Below are positions 1 to 9,493 of a stretch of 64,000 nt of DNA, one piece after another. Position 1 is the stretch's first letter, and each line of letters opens with the position of its first letter. The DNA is taken from assembly GCA_036245525.1 (NCBI GenBank), contig BTPG01000005.1, positions 118,215,299 to 118,279,298 of the forward strand, read 5' to 3'. The notes under the pieces are model-generated. The model was given only the letters and a program-made list of their open reading frames with translations, was not told where the DNA came from and did not search any database. The translations under genes and the position numbers were made by a program. Origin of the DNA: Semisulcospira habei (taxonomy: Eukaryota; Mollusca; Gastropoda; Semisulcospiridae).

Positions 1-247
1 CTCCCACCTGCCCTGCTTGCCGCCAAGAAACTAAACTGAGGAATATCGGGTGAACTTGTACCCAGATGGGGAGAAGGAAGGCTATTGGGGGTTACTGCCT
101 GTTCTGTGGCGCCCCTCACCTGCCAACACTCCCTTTTACGGACACAACCAAATTTTGGCTAAATTAGGCTAGCTAGGTAACGTTTCCTATCAGTAATACC
201 ATCGGTAAGTATTTTTCGAAAAATTCATTTTAAAGAAAAATTCATTT
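1..247 (+). mobile_element. Right end of an upstream DIRS-like retrotransposon (DIRS-Z), cut by the window edge
   Basis: The segment ends with the DIRS right terminus seen three more times in this window: CCTATCAGTAAT, then CATCGGTAAGTATTTTTC, then an AT-rich run. Its inner part resembles the right ITR of DIRS-A (shared CCTGCT/CCGCTTGCC-type motif and GGCTAGCTAGGTAACG-like end) but is clearly diverged, so it is a different copy or subfamily. It abuts the left end of DIRS-A with no spacer. The rest of the element lies outside the window. Confidence 0.7.
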
Positions 248-440
248 TGTTTTCTCAAAACCCTTACCGATGGCATTACTGATAGAAAGATACGCTAGCT
301 AGCCCGATTTCAGCCTAAGTCTGTTGTGTGAATACGCACAAACGGGGAGGCGACTCTGGGGAGCCTGTTTATCAAACGCAACCCCGGGTGGCCTCCCCTC
401 CCTTCCAATCATGCCCTATGGGCTGACCCACCAGTTTCAC
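248..440. repeat. Left inverted terminal repeat of DIRS-A
   Basis: The reverse complement of this stretch is found at 6150-6315 with a few differences. Shared landmarks are CCGGGTGGCC, TTTATCAAACGCAACC, GGGCTGACCCACCAG and the outer CATTACTGATAG. The outer end (CTCAAAACCCTTACC) is also repeated in reverse complement in the ICR at 6004-6045. Confidence 0.85.
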
Positions 441-1582
441 GTTTAGATGCCTTCCGGTCGGTTGCACCGTTTTGCCGTTGTGATTATTGTGTGGTTACGC
501 TGATTCTCTTCACCTGTTTCGGAATTCTTCGACAGACTGGTTGTGGGCGGTGGCCTTGCCTGAAAGATTCCCCTCTTCTTTTTTCTTCTGAAGCTCTCTC
601 TCTTCCTGTAGAGACTTCAATGAGGTAAGGTCTTGTTGGCGCCCGAGTCGTCGGCCATGGCGGACGGTCTCCGGCCTCGTGGTGTTGTTCTTCCTATCGC
701 CACCGCACGGCGAGTGACACTCGCCGCACGGGGTATTGCACTGTTTTCCTTCCTCCCATCCTAGTTAAGATTAATAATACATAGGACACATCAATACCAC
801 AGCTCGGGAAATGTACACATTTTGTCCAGGCATTTTTGGCACCACCGCTCGCTGTGGGACACGCACCGCGCGGTGGTTGTGCTTGCATCCTTACCACTCC
901 TTCCGAGTGTGGGCTAGGTACTGCGATGGCACAGTGGTACGGTACTTTATCGACACGCAGTTCGAACCCCATAGATGTTGAGAATTTAAAAACACAATAA
1001 ATGGGGAATGCACAGCTCAGGAGAGTTACCAATTTACGGACTTTAGCTTCCGTTCATGTGCTCTGTTGGTCTGTTGCAGTGCTCAGCTGCATTCGTGCCC
1101 GGCCTGCCGGGGATTCCAGTGACCTAGTGACAATCATGGCTTCTGCCTGCTCTGTTCGGGCTGCTCCTCTTCTCGACCTTGCTGGATTTGTGACTCTTGG
1201 AAGGAGCAACACTGGTTCCTCCTCTGGGACTTCTATCGACGGGACCGACCCTTGGCTGCCTGGGACCGCAGTATGATGCCACCGGCTCCTCTCCCCGTGG
1301 CTACCACGACTTCCGCTGCTGTGCCTACCGGCCCCCTGAAACCCCGCAAGCGGGCTTTATTGGACATTGGAGGGCTGTTTGCGTGAAAGCTGACCGCTAC
1401 TGACCAGTTTGGTCACTCCCTGACCGTTCGCGCCCCCCCCAGTTGGGGATCGAAGCTTATGGACGCAGGGACGGCCCCTCTCAGCTGGATGCAGCCAGAC
1501 CGAGACCAGGACCCAGGCCGATGATACGACACACCCACAAAAGAGGCATTCATAGGCCCGATGCGCTCCCGCCTGTGGCTTC
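441..1582. other. 5' untranslated or gag-proximal region of DIRS-A, no gene recognised
   Basis: No ORF here looks like protein coding and no known domain was recognised. Position between the left ITR and the gag-like region makes a leader or decayed coding sequence likely. The stretch is GC-rich like the rest of the element. Confidence 0.5.
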
Positions 1583-1829
1583 ACACGAGCGTTGCCCAGT
1601 GAGCTGCGCGCTCCAGAGGCCCGCTCAACCTTGAGCCCCGCCCATAAGGCGCCTATCCACCCTGTGGCACGGGGCTCAGATCGCAGACCATCACAGAGTG
1701 GCCGAACACGAGCATTGCCCAGTGAGCTGAGCGCTCTGGAGGCCCGCTCATCCTTGAGCTCCGCCCATAACTCACCTATCCACCCTGTGACACGGAGCTC
1801 AGATCGCAGACCACCACGGCACCAGCGGA
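1583..1829. repeat. Two-copy tandem repeat, period about 123 bp, inside DIRS-A
   Basis: The block starting ACACGAGC at 1583 repeats at 1706 with the same order of motifs (TGCCCAGTGAGCTG, GAGGCCCGCTCA, CGCCCATAA, CTCAGATCGCAGACCA). The copies differ by scattered substitutions. It lies upstream of the gag-like ORF. DIRS-B and DIRS-C carry unrelated tandem repeats in the comparable part of the element. Confidence 0.85.
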
Positions 1830-2433
1830 TAGATGGACACTCGCGTCGTGTGTCGTTCTTTCTGGGCGGAGGACCTTCCACCGGCTTTCGGAGAGCTCTT
1901 ATCCTCGCTGCGTGGATCTTCGCTCCAATTTTCGGTGCTCTCGCTCACCGTGGGAACCTTTTGGCGCGTGGGGGCTCGCGGTCTGGCTACATCCCTGCCC
2001 AGCCACGGGGCCCTCGGTCTCAAGTGAGTGCCGTTTTTGCTCCGGGATCTCGGCGTTCCTCGCGCTCTGTCTCCCCTGAGCGGCCTGCCCGGCTTTCGGG
2101 TTCGCGGACCCCTTCTCCCGACGCGGCTGCGGCCCCCCACGTGCTGCTCTGTTCTGTCCGCCTGCGCGCGGGCTCCCCCTTCCCCCCTCCACCCCTCACG
2201 GATCTTTCTGGTGGTGAGTGGGAAGAGGATGTCCTTAGTCTACATCCAGAGGACTCCACTTCGGCACTTCTGTCTCATCGTCCCACGGCGCCCTCTCTCG
2301 CTGTGGACAGCAGTCCTCGCTCTTTGCTTCACAGCTCCTCACCCTCTGCCCCTCATGGAACCACGGGATCCGAGACCATTAAGGCGCTGGACGTGGCTGA
2401 GCACGTGATTACCAGCTCCCTCCCTCCAGCCTA

Positions 2434-3084
2434 GTGCCCTCCGTCTCCTCCCCTCAAGCGGAAGACTTCTGCCTTAGTCGACGCCTCGCGGCAGGCCAAG
2501 CATGTCAAGTCCCTCCCGCAGCCCTCCCCCTGTTTCATGACCTCGCAGAAGCGTTCAACTCTGACCTGCAGCAGGGCAAGTTGGGGGAAAGGAACTTCTT
2601 CGCTGAACGTCAATGGCCCGTGGATGTCGACATTCGTTTTCAGCAGTCTTGGTGTGTGGGGCACTCCCAGGCCTTTCTGTACCCTCTCCCAACAGTGGAC
2701 ACTGCGGCGCTGACACAGAGCGGCGGTAGGGTTAGTGCAGGGTGATACACTACCCCGGGGCTTGACAAGACAGCTACCCTTGTTTGGAATACCTTAGCCT
2801 GCCTCGGCTTCTTGGAGCTAGCAACGCAGATGGTGGTCCGCCGCATTGAAGATTTCTGGGCTTTCCCGGAGACTCCGGATCCCCTACGCGATCTGCATTC
2901 CTTAGCTGTGACTGCCAATTGGGCAGTATACCACGCCTCCACGAACATGGTAGCAGCTGCGGCTAACTGTGACTTGATGAGACGGGATGCGACACGGAGG
3001 TGGTGCACTGGACTTCCGGCCTTAGTCAAGATACAGCTCCGACAGGCCCCCCTGGGGGGAGCCCTTCTCTTTGGCCCTACTTAG
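2434..3084 (+). pseudogene. DIRS-A gag-like region, broken
   Basis: Two open stretches in different frames (2434-2745 and 2812-3084) together resemble the gag-like first ORF of DIRS elements: a basic, proline-rich start (PLKRKTSALVDASRQAK-type in another frame) followed by a helical segment containing RRIEDFWAF and LHSLAVTANWAVYHAS, then a stretch like ALVKIQLRQAPLGG. DIRS-B encodes a related segment at 12143-12691 (RALEDYWDL, ASRAAYHS), which supports the assignment. The gag-like protein is thought to package the element RNA. Frameshifts and stops make it a pseudogene. Confidence 0.6.
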
Positions 3085-3246
3085 CAGTCAGTTCGGGAGG
3101 CGTCCAAAGATCTGTGGCCTCCATGGAGTCCTCCCACTTTCCTTCCGTCTGCAGGCCCGGGGGTCGCCCCTTGTGGAATTACAGACCCTCCTCACAACCG
3201 GCTCCTTGGGATCTGCGCGGCGCAGACCCCCCTTGCTTCTTCCTCC

Positions 3247-4820
3247 GTGGACGCGGCTCGCGGAGCCGCTTCGTGCCTGGCCCCCATGGCGCTCGCTGCC
3301 GGGGGCACGGGCGGACCCAGTGACTCGCTGCCTCCTCGACCTCCCCTCCCCCCGACTGTTCCGGAGCCCCTGGTCAGCGGGAGGTTGGCCCTCTTCTGGG
3401 ACGAGTGGCGGTCTGTGCTTCCCGACGACCCATGGGTACTCGCCACCGCCCAGATATCTTTCAGACTCCACCCCCTTTCCGCTGCTTGCCACTCTGGACC
3501 CGGTCCCCTACTGATCCTGGTAAAGTCGATGCTCTGGCCGGCGAGGTCGCCTCCCTGCTTCAGAAGTCCGCCACGGAGGTCGTTGCAGCCTTCAGGTGAC
3601 TTCTACTCTGGAGATGGACCGGGACAGTTTTATGTCACTCTTGCAGTGACTAGGCTTCTTGGTCAACCAAGGGAAATCGGACCTTGTATACCCTCCCGCA
3701 CCTTCGTCCATCTGGGAATGGAGTTCTTGACTGAGCAGAACAGGGTGAGACTGATGGAAGCACGCATACTGAAGCTCTCGCTGTTAGCACAGAAGATGTG
3801 CATTGCGGACTTGTGCCCGGCCAGGACCTGGCTGCAGCTGCTGGGACTCATCAGCGCCGTGGCGGACCTGCTTCCCCTCGGCAGGCTCAATTCGCGGCTG
3901 ATCCAGCTACATCTCCTCTACCACTGGCGCCTGTCCTCGGGCGACCTGGTAGCTCTGGTTCCTGTGGACCCCCTGGTTCGACCTCACCTCCTATGGTGGG
4001 CGGACACCACCTGGCTCGGGTCGGGAGTGCCCCTCGCCTCCCCCCACCGCGGCTCTTGCTGTGTACGGAAGCGAGCCGGTCGGGGCTGGGTAGGGGGGGG
4101 GGGGGGGCATCTGCCCAAGTTCGACGAGATCGCTGGCCAGTGGCCTCCAGCCTCACGGAACAGACACAGCAATTGGTTGGAACTGGAGGCAGTGCGCCGG
4201 GCGTTGAAACACTGGGAACCTCGCCTCACGCACCACCAGGCAGTGCTGGTCCTCTCAGACAACTCCACGGTGGTGTCCTACATTCAAAAGCACCATCCCT
4301 TAGCATGCTCCTGTACCAGCTGCTGCTTTGGTGCAGAGATCGAGACATCAAGCTCCGAGCGCGACACATTACGGGCCACCTGAACTTGCTCGCAGGCTCT
4401 CTCTCTCATCGAGGACAGCTTCTACACACCGAGTGGACACTCAAGCCGGAGCTCTTTTGGATGATAGGCGCTCATTGGGAGATGCCCATGGTCGACCTAT
4501 TTGTGCGCGGTGGAACGCCCAGCTCCCCTTTGTCTCGCCTGTGCCGGACCCTCTCGTGTGGGCAGTGGACACCCTGTCGATCCCTTGGGATGGCCTAGTG
4601 GCCTACGTACCCCCCAGCTGTGTTGATACCCAAGGTTCTGCAGAAGCTCCAGGGCGTCAACGCGATCGTCTTCCTGGTCGCCCCCTTCACTTGGAACCGA
4701 AGCTGGACGACAGACCTTCTGAGTTTGGCCATGGACCCCCCTGCTGCGGCTACCGTCGCTGCGCACGATGTTGAAACAGCTGAGGCAAAACCTGTTCCAC
4801 CCGTGCCCTGAGAGGCTCCA
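3247..4820 (+). pseudogene. DIRS-A reverse transcriptase/RNase H region with the RT catalytic core deleted
   Basis: The N-terminal RT region is seen as SGRLALFWDEWR and DDPWVLATAQISF. Around 3600 it jumps directly to the C-terminal part: GFLVNQGKSDL in one frame, then FVHLGMEFLTEQNRVRL, ARTWLQLLGL, ADLLPLGRLNSR. The finger/palm segment that should hold the YADD-type catalytic motif is missing. RNase H follows (LCTEAS, NSNWLELEAVRRAL, VLVLSDNSTVVSYIQ at about 4040-4290), then the usual DIRS tail (LFWMIGAHWEMPMVDLF). At least three frames are needed to read it. A reverse-transcriptase function would copy the element RNA, but this copy cannot do so. Confidence 0.8.
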
Positions 4821-4829
4821 ACTACACGC

Positions 4830-5903
4830 TTGGAGGTTGTGCGGGCGGCCCTCGCCGCAAGAGGCTTCTCGGGTGCGGCAGTGGCGGCTATCACAGCAGC
4901 TCGCAGGTCTTCCACTCTGAGGGTTTATGAGGGGAAGTGGAAGGTCTTGCAGGATTGGTGCCAGGCCAGAGACCTGTCTCCCATGGCTCTCTTGACACCC
5001 CAGCTGGCCGAGTTTTTCCTCTGGCTATTTACCGATCAGGGTCTGGCCCCCATTATCATCCGGGGCTATCTCTCTATGATCGCCAACACATACTGGCACT
5101 TGGGACGGCCGGATCCAGGAGCGTGTAAAGACCTGGCAGTCCTCATGGCCCATTTCGAGTTGCAGCGACCAGTCCAACGTTCCTTGCATCCGTGGTGGGA
5201 CCTTGCATGGGTGCTCACGTGGCTTAATTCGGGGCGGTTCGAACCTCTGCACCTGGCCACCTTGGCGGATGTAACCAGGAAGACGTGCTTCCTCCTCGCT
5301 CTCGCTTCAGCTTCCAGGGTCAGCGAACTCCACGCATTGTCTGTTTCCCCATCCTGTCTGCAGGGGAGAGTGAATGGGTCAGTGCAGCTCCTGACAGACC
5401 CTGCCTTCCTGGCAAAGAACAGGATGCCGGCGGTCGGGGCACAAGTAATTACGCTCCAACCCCTTCAGGGGTCCGATAGGTCGCAGGAGTCGTGCCAGCA
5501 GGACCCGGTGCGTGCCTTACAGATCTACCTGCGCCGAACACGTCCCCACCGGCGGGGCCGGACTCGCCTCTTCCTGCCTTTGCGGTGAGGCAGGAACGAC
5601 ATTTCAGTTCAAACCATCTCTTCTGGGCTCAGGTGGGTCATCCGATCTGCGTATGAGGACCTCTCCCCTGAGGGGGCTAAGAGGCTGCAAATCCGAGCCC
5701 ACAAAGTCAGAGCGGTCTCCACTAGCGTCGCATTGGACCGCAACTGTGCGGTGCAAGACATTGTGTCGGCGGTGGGGTGGCGGTCGAGTTTCACCTTAGC
5801 ACGCTTCTACCTGTGCAACCTCTCAGGACAGTGTGAGAACCTGGCACTCCTGGGCGATGTCTCGGCGGCTCAGCACTCCCTCCCGGCACCAGAAGCGCCA
5901 TAG
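4830..5903 (+). pseudogene. DIRS-A tyrosine recombinase, one in-frame stop
   Basis: An open frame of 252 codons from 4830 stops at TGA 5586-5588, and the same frame continues to a stop at about 5901. The N-terminal part has the helical core-binding fold (ARGFSGAAVAAITAARRSST, LAEFFLWLFTDQGL). The catalytic part has LLALASASRVSELHALS with the first arginine, then after the stop RAHKVRAVSTSVAL (H-x-x-R) and FTLARFYL (candidate nucleophile tyrosine). The order R...HxxR...Y fits phage-integrase family recombinases. The enzyme would integrate circular cDNA. Apart from the single TGA the domain looks complete, so this is the best preserved coding part of the element. Start codon is uncertain. Confidence 0.8.
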
Positions 5904-6003
5904 ATAACGCTTAGTTGAAATCGTCGGGAGTGCTCCCTGGGCACCTTACTAAGCTTGTTACTATCACGGGGTATGTGGGCAGCACCCTCCTCCTTTTCGT
6001 TAT

Positions 6004-6101
6004 TCTTCCTATCAGTAATGCCATCGGTAAGGGTTTTGAGGAAACAAATTAATTTTTCTCTAAAATATATATTTTTGAAAAATACTTACCGATGGCATTA
6101 C
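6004..6101. repeat. Internal complementary region (ICR) of DIRS-A
   Basis: The left half is the reverse complement of the element's left outer end (248-293); the right half is the reverse complement of its right outer end (6301-6369). Read in reverse complement it equals a right-end/left-end circle junction. This is the DIRS-specific structure used to regenerate the termini during replication. Confidence 0.9.
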
Positions 6102-6119
6102 TCGAAGGGCCCTCCCTCC

Positions 6120-6369
6120 TACCCCGCTTGCCACCAGTTCGCTTAGCGTGAAACTGGTGGGTCAGCCCATAAAGCATGATAGGAAGGGAGGGGAGGCCAC
6201 CCGGGGTTGCGTTTGATAAACAGGCTCCCCGGAGTCGCCTCCGCATTTGTGCTTATTCACACAACGGACTTAGGCTGAAAATCAGGCTAACTAGCGTATC
6301 TTCCTATCAGTAATGCCATCGGTAAGTATTTTTCGAAAAAATATATTTTAGAGAAAAATTAATTTTTCT
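6120..6369. repeat. Right inverted terminal repeat of DIRS-A
   Basis: Inverse match to 248-440 (TGGTGGGTCAGCCCATAA, CACCCGGGGTTGCG, GTTTGATAAACAGGCTCCCC). The outermost 70 bp (6300-6369) end in an AT-rich run typical of all four right ends here. About 65 bp of other sequence then separate it from the left end of DIRS-B. Confidence 0.85.
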
Positions 6370-6433
6370 ATATTACTACCAGCATGATTGCAAAGACTAA
6401 AGGTAGTGTTTGTATGTTGAATACACAGAACTC

Positions 6434-6640
6434 TTTTTTGTTTCCTCAAAACCCTTAACAATGACATTACTATTAGGAAGGTACACTTGGCTTACCGATT
6501 TCAGCCTCCAAAACGTTGTGTGTTGCTACACAACCAGGGACCTAACTCTAGCAAGCAGTTACCAAGTACCCTGGGTAGCCTCCCTTCCTCCTCACATGAG
6601 CTGTCTACTCACGCCAGTCTTATGCTTAGCTGACTTGTGA
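6434..6640. repeat. Left inverted terminal repeat of DIRS-B
   Basis: The reverse complement of 13760-13925 matches it: GGTACACT, GTTGCTACACAACCAG, AAGCAGTTACCAAGTACC, TCCTCCTCACATGAGCT, CTACTCACGCCAGTCTTAT. The outer end (CCTCAAAACCCTTA) is repeated inverted in the ICR. Confidence 0.85.
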
Positions 6641-7061
6641 AAGGTTTGCCGGTTTCAGTCTCCGCAAGTTTCATCAACTGGATTTCTTCTACCCTTGGTC
6701 AACCTTTCACTAGGATAATTATGGCGAGGTAAGGCCTCATATTATGCCAGTGAGCCGTCATGGAGTTGGCCCTGGCATTTTCTTGGCGTTTACCGCTGAA
6801 TTACCGTTATACTTCGACATTGCAGCTCGGCAGACAAATAGTGAGTGCAGTTCACGTGGCCTTAAGCGCCATGCGCGGTCGCGTTTCACGTGTATGTTCT
6901 ATGTTCCAGTGTGCCCCTTGGTGAGGACCTTCTGTGGCCAGCATGCTGGATGTTGGTGCCCCACGCATGGGGGCGGATGTGCGAGTCTGGCGCCCCCGGG
7001 TTGGAAGAGCCCTGCCCCCTACGCGGAGGTTAGGTTTACAGGCACGGGTGGGGGAGCTTCT

Positions 7062-7180
7062 GTCAACGGCAATACCATGTTGAATACACTGGTTTTCGTC
7101 TGATGACCGAAGTTAAGCAACGTTGGACTCGGTTAGTACTTGGATGGGTGACCGCCTGGGAACACCACGTGCTTAGCGCC
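7062..7180 (+). rRNA. 5S rRNA-like sequence, near full length, probable pseudogene inside DIRS-B
   Basis: About 119 bp read as a 5S rRNA from GTCAACGGC to the 3' end. The internal promoter parts are nearly standard: GAAGTTAAGCAACG (box A region), GGTTAGTACTTGGATGGG and GTGACCGCCTGGGAACACC (intermediate element and box C). The 5' and 3' strands that should pair in helix I (GTCAACGG and the end near GTGCTTAGCG) pair poorly, so it is probably not a working gene. No T-run terminator directly follows. It lies between the left ITR and the N-RAG element. It could be a captured 5S gene or the head of a 5S-derived SINE. Confidence 0.8.
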
Positions 7181-8022
7181 TAAAGTCACCCCGCTGCATT
7201 TCCGATGAGGTACAGTAACCTTCTCAATGGCGCCTGCCGCCATTCCAGATCCATGGGCAGAAAACGCATGCGCTTGCGCCCCGGTGGGTGAGCTGGCAGG
7301 TGAGACACCTTATCTCAGGTTCTAGCGAAATAGACTTGGTGGGCGCGCCGCGTCGAGGCCAGCTCCCCTCGACCATCGTCTCCTCCTCGCTATGGCACAT
7401 GCCTTGTACGGCGCTACTTGTATAATTCCGCCTGATTAGCAGCTATGCGGTTCGCCCCGCTACTCACTCCAACTAAAGATCCTCTGCCTTAGGTGCTTAC
7501 GATGTACTCCCACCTAATTAGCATACGGCCGCCAAAGTTGTGCCATTGCAACAGGAGGGCTTGACCGGGAGGTTACTTCATTGAGTACAAGTTATTCGTT
7601 GCTTGGGGGGCAAGAAACTAACTTCATTGTCAAAGACTTTTCCTCTGGCGCCATCCATCTCTTACGCTTACGCTCTATGGCCGCCCCACTCAGGGGTGTA
7701 CACCTTGTCCAAGGTGCCCCAGAAGTCCTGCGGCGCCTTGTCCGCCCACGTGGTCCACGCTTCGCGGTCGGCAGCGCCAGTTGTCTCCCCGCTTCGCGGG
7801 GAACAACCCTATGCTTCCCTTTGAGTCCTTGGCCGACCGCTTGTTTCTTCTGCGCCAGCAGTGGCTGGAGGCAGCTCACTACACGGTGATGATCCTTTGG
7901 GCCCCCCACTTGTCTTCTCAGACCTCGCCGCTCATGCCTCGGGGATGACCCAACAGCGGCTGAAGCGGGGAGCGTTTTCATCGCGGCAGGCATTCCTCCA
8001 GGGCCGGGACCCAGCAGACCGC
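7181..8022. other. DIRS-B internal region, no gene recognised
   Basis: The reading frames in this stretch (for example around 7603-7824) show no recognisable domain. One frame near 7820-7940 (FPFESLADRLFLLRQQWLEAAH-like) could be decayed element coding sequence, but I cannot assign it. Confidence 0.4.
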
Positions 8023-9374
8023 CAGCACGGCTTTACCAGCCAGTGCTGGCGCCTAGCACTTAGTTCGCTTCCAGCTGCCAGCGAGATAAGGCGCCGCGAG
8101 GTCACATTCCACTCTCGCCCGCTCATTCTATTTATATCGCTTGCTACTGTGGGGTACACGGCGTGACAGGCGCTCTGCCGCTATAACAACTACCTACACA
8201 TTTGTATTCATAACACATCTCTGCCTACAGTGACTGTTGTGGAAGCAACATCGTTCAAAAGTTGAAATTCTCACGTACACACTGATACCAAATATGACAA
8301 CATTACGACTTGCACTTGTGTAGCAGGTTATGGTGAAAATAAAGAGAACGGGAATTTGTTGATGTACGATGTCGGTGTTTGTTGTGAAATTGACAAAGTT
8401 CCCACAGCCATAACACGAAGACGCTACTTTTCCCAACGAAACACACTTGCATGCATAAGGGTCAGCATGCCTACAGTAAGTATCACTTAGCGGATTTTGG
8501 ATTCATGGTGGGGGACGAAAGCAGGAGGGTGGTTAATGAGGTCACTGACAGGTCGCGTGTTGTGCGGTACACGGCGTGACAGGCGCTCTGCCGCTATAAC
8601 AACTACCTACTGGTTTGTATTCATAACACAAATCTGCCTGAAGTGACTGTTGTGGAAGCAACATCGTTCAAAAGTTGAAATTCTCACCTACACACTGATA
8701 CCAAACATGACAACATTACGACTTACACTTGTGTAGCAGGTTATGGTGAAAATAAAGGGAAAGGGAATTTGTTGATGTCGGTGTTTGTTGTGAAATTGAC
8801 AAAGTTCCCACAGCCATAACACGAAGACGCTACTTTTCCCAACGAAACACACTTGCATGCATAAGGGTCAGCATGCCTACAGTAAGTATCACTTAGCGGA
8901 TTTTGGATTCATAGTGGGGGACGAAAGCAGGAGGGTGGTTAATGAGGTCACTGACAGGTCGCGTGTTGTGCGGTACACGGCGTGACCGGCGCTCTGCCGC
9001 TATAACAACTACCTACTGGTTTGTATTCATAACACAAATCTGCCTGAAGTGACTGTTGTGGAAGCAACATCGTTCAAAAGTTGAAATTCTCACCTACACA
9101 CTGATACCAAACATGACAACATTACGACTTACACTTGTGTAGTAGGTTATGGTAAAAATAAAGGGAACGGGAATTTGTTGATGTCGGTGTTTGTTGTGAA
9201 ATTGACAAAGTTCCCACAGCCATAACACAAAGACGCTACTTTTCCCAACGAAACACACTTGCGTGCATAAGGGTCAGCATGCATACAGTAAGTATCACTT
9301 ACCGGATTTTGGATTCATAGTGGGGGACGGAAGCAGGAGGGTGGTTAATGAGGTCACTGACAGGTCGCGTGTTC
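8023..9374. repeat. Left arm of the N-RAG-type element with three tandem units
   Basis: Units start with GTACACGGCGTGAC at 8154, 8567 and 8973, giving periods of 413 and 406 bp. Each runs through CGCTATAACAACTACCTAC, GAAGCAACATCGTTCAAAAG, TTGACAAAGTTCCCACAGCC and GGTCAGCATGC to CACTGACAGGTCGCGTGTT. Units 2 and 3 are more alike than either is to unit 1, which suggests recent local duplication. A TATAAAT motif (inverted, near 8127-8136) lies in the outer part of the arm. Confidence 0.88.
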
Positions 9375-9493
9375 TGGCATTTCTCGCCCGCAGCCGTCTC
9401 GGTACTCCACAGACTGCTATTGCCATCCCGAAATACGATCAGTCCATAACAGGTCACAATATTTAACAGTGTTTTTAAACATACCTTGAGGTT

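Larger units (their letters stand above)
245..6369 (+). mobile_element. DIRS-A: DIRS-type tyrosine-recombinase retrotransposon, coding-defective
   Basis: The element has inverted terminal repeats (248-440 against 6120-6369) and an internal complementary region at 6004-6101 whose halves are reverse complements of the left and right outer ends. That arrangement is diagnostic of DIRS. Between them, in order, lie a gag-like region, a reverse transcriptase/RNase H region and a tyrosine recombinase, all on the + strand. The RT catalytic core is deleted and several frames are broken, so the copy is not autonomous. DIRS elements integrate through a circular intermediate with a tyrosine recombinase and make no target-site duplication; none is visible here. 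It probably lies in an upstream intron of the PREB gene on the same strand. Confidence 0.88.

Noticed and set aside
1592..2434. 280-codon ORF as a host protein
   Set aside because: Proline/serine/arginine-rich translation of GC-rich DIRS-A sequence with a 123-bp tandem repeat; overlapping long ORFs exist on both strands.
3247..4383. 378-codon ORF read as one intact DIRS protein
   Set aside because: It mixes RT, out-of-frame and RNase H segments; the RT core is deleted and the true frame shifts at least twice, so it is a pseudogene region.
7062..7180. 5S-like sequence called a working 5S gene
   Set aside because: Helix I ends do not pair well, there is no T-run terminator right after it, and it is a single copy inside a dead retrotransposon.
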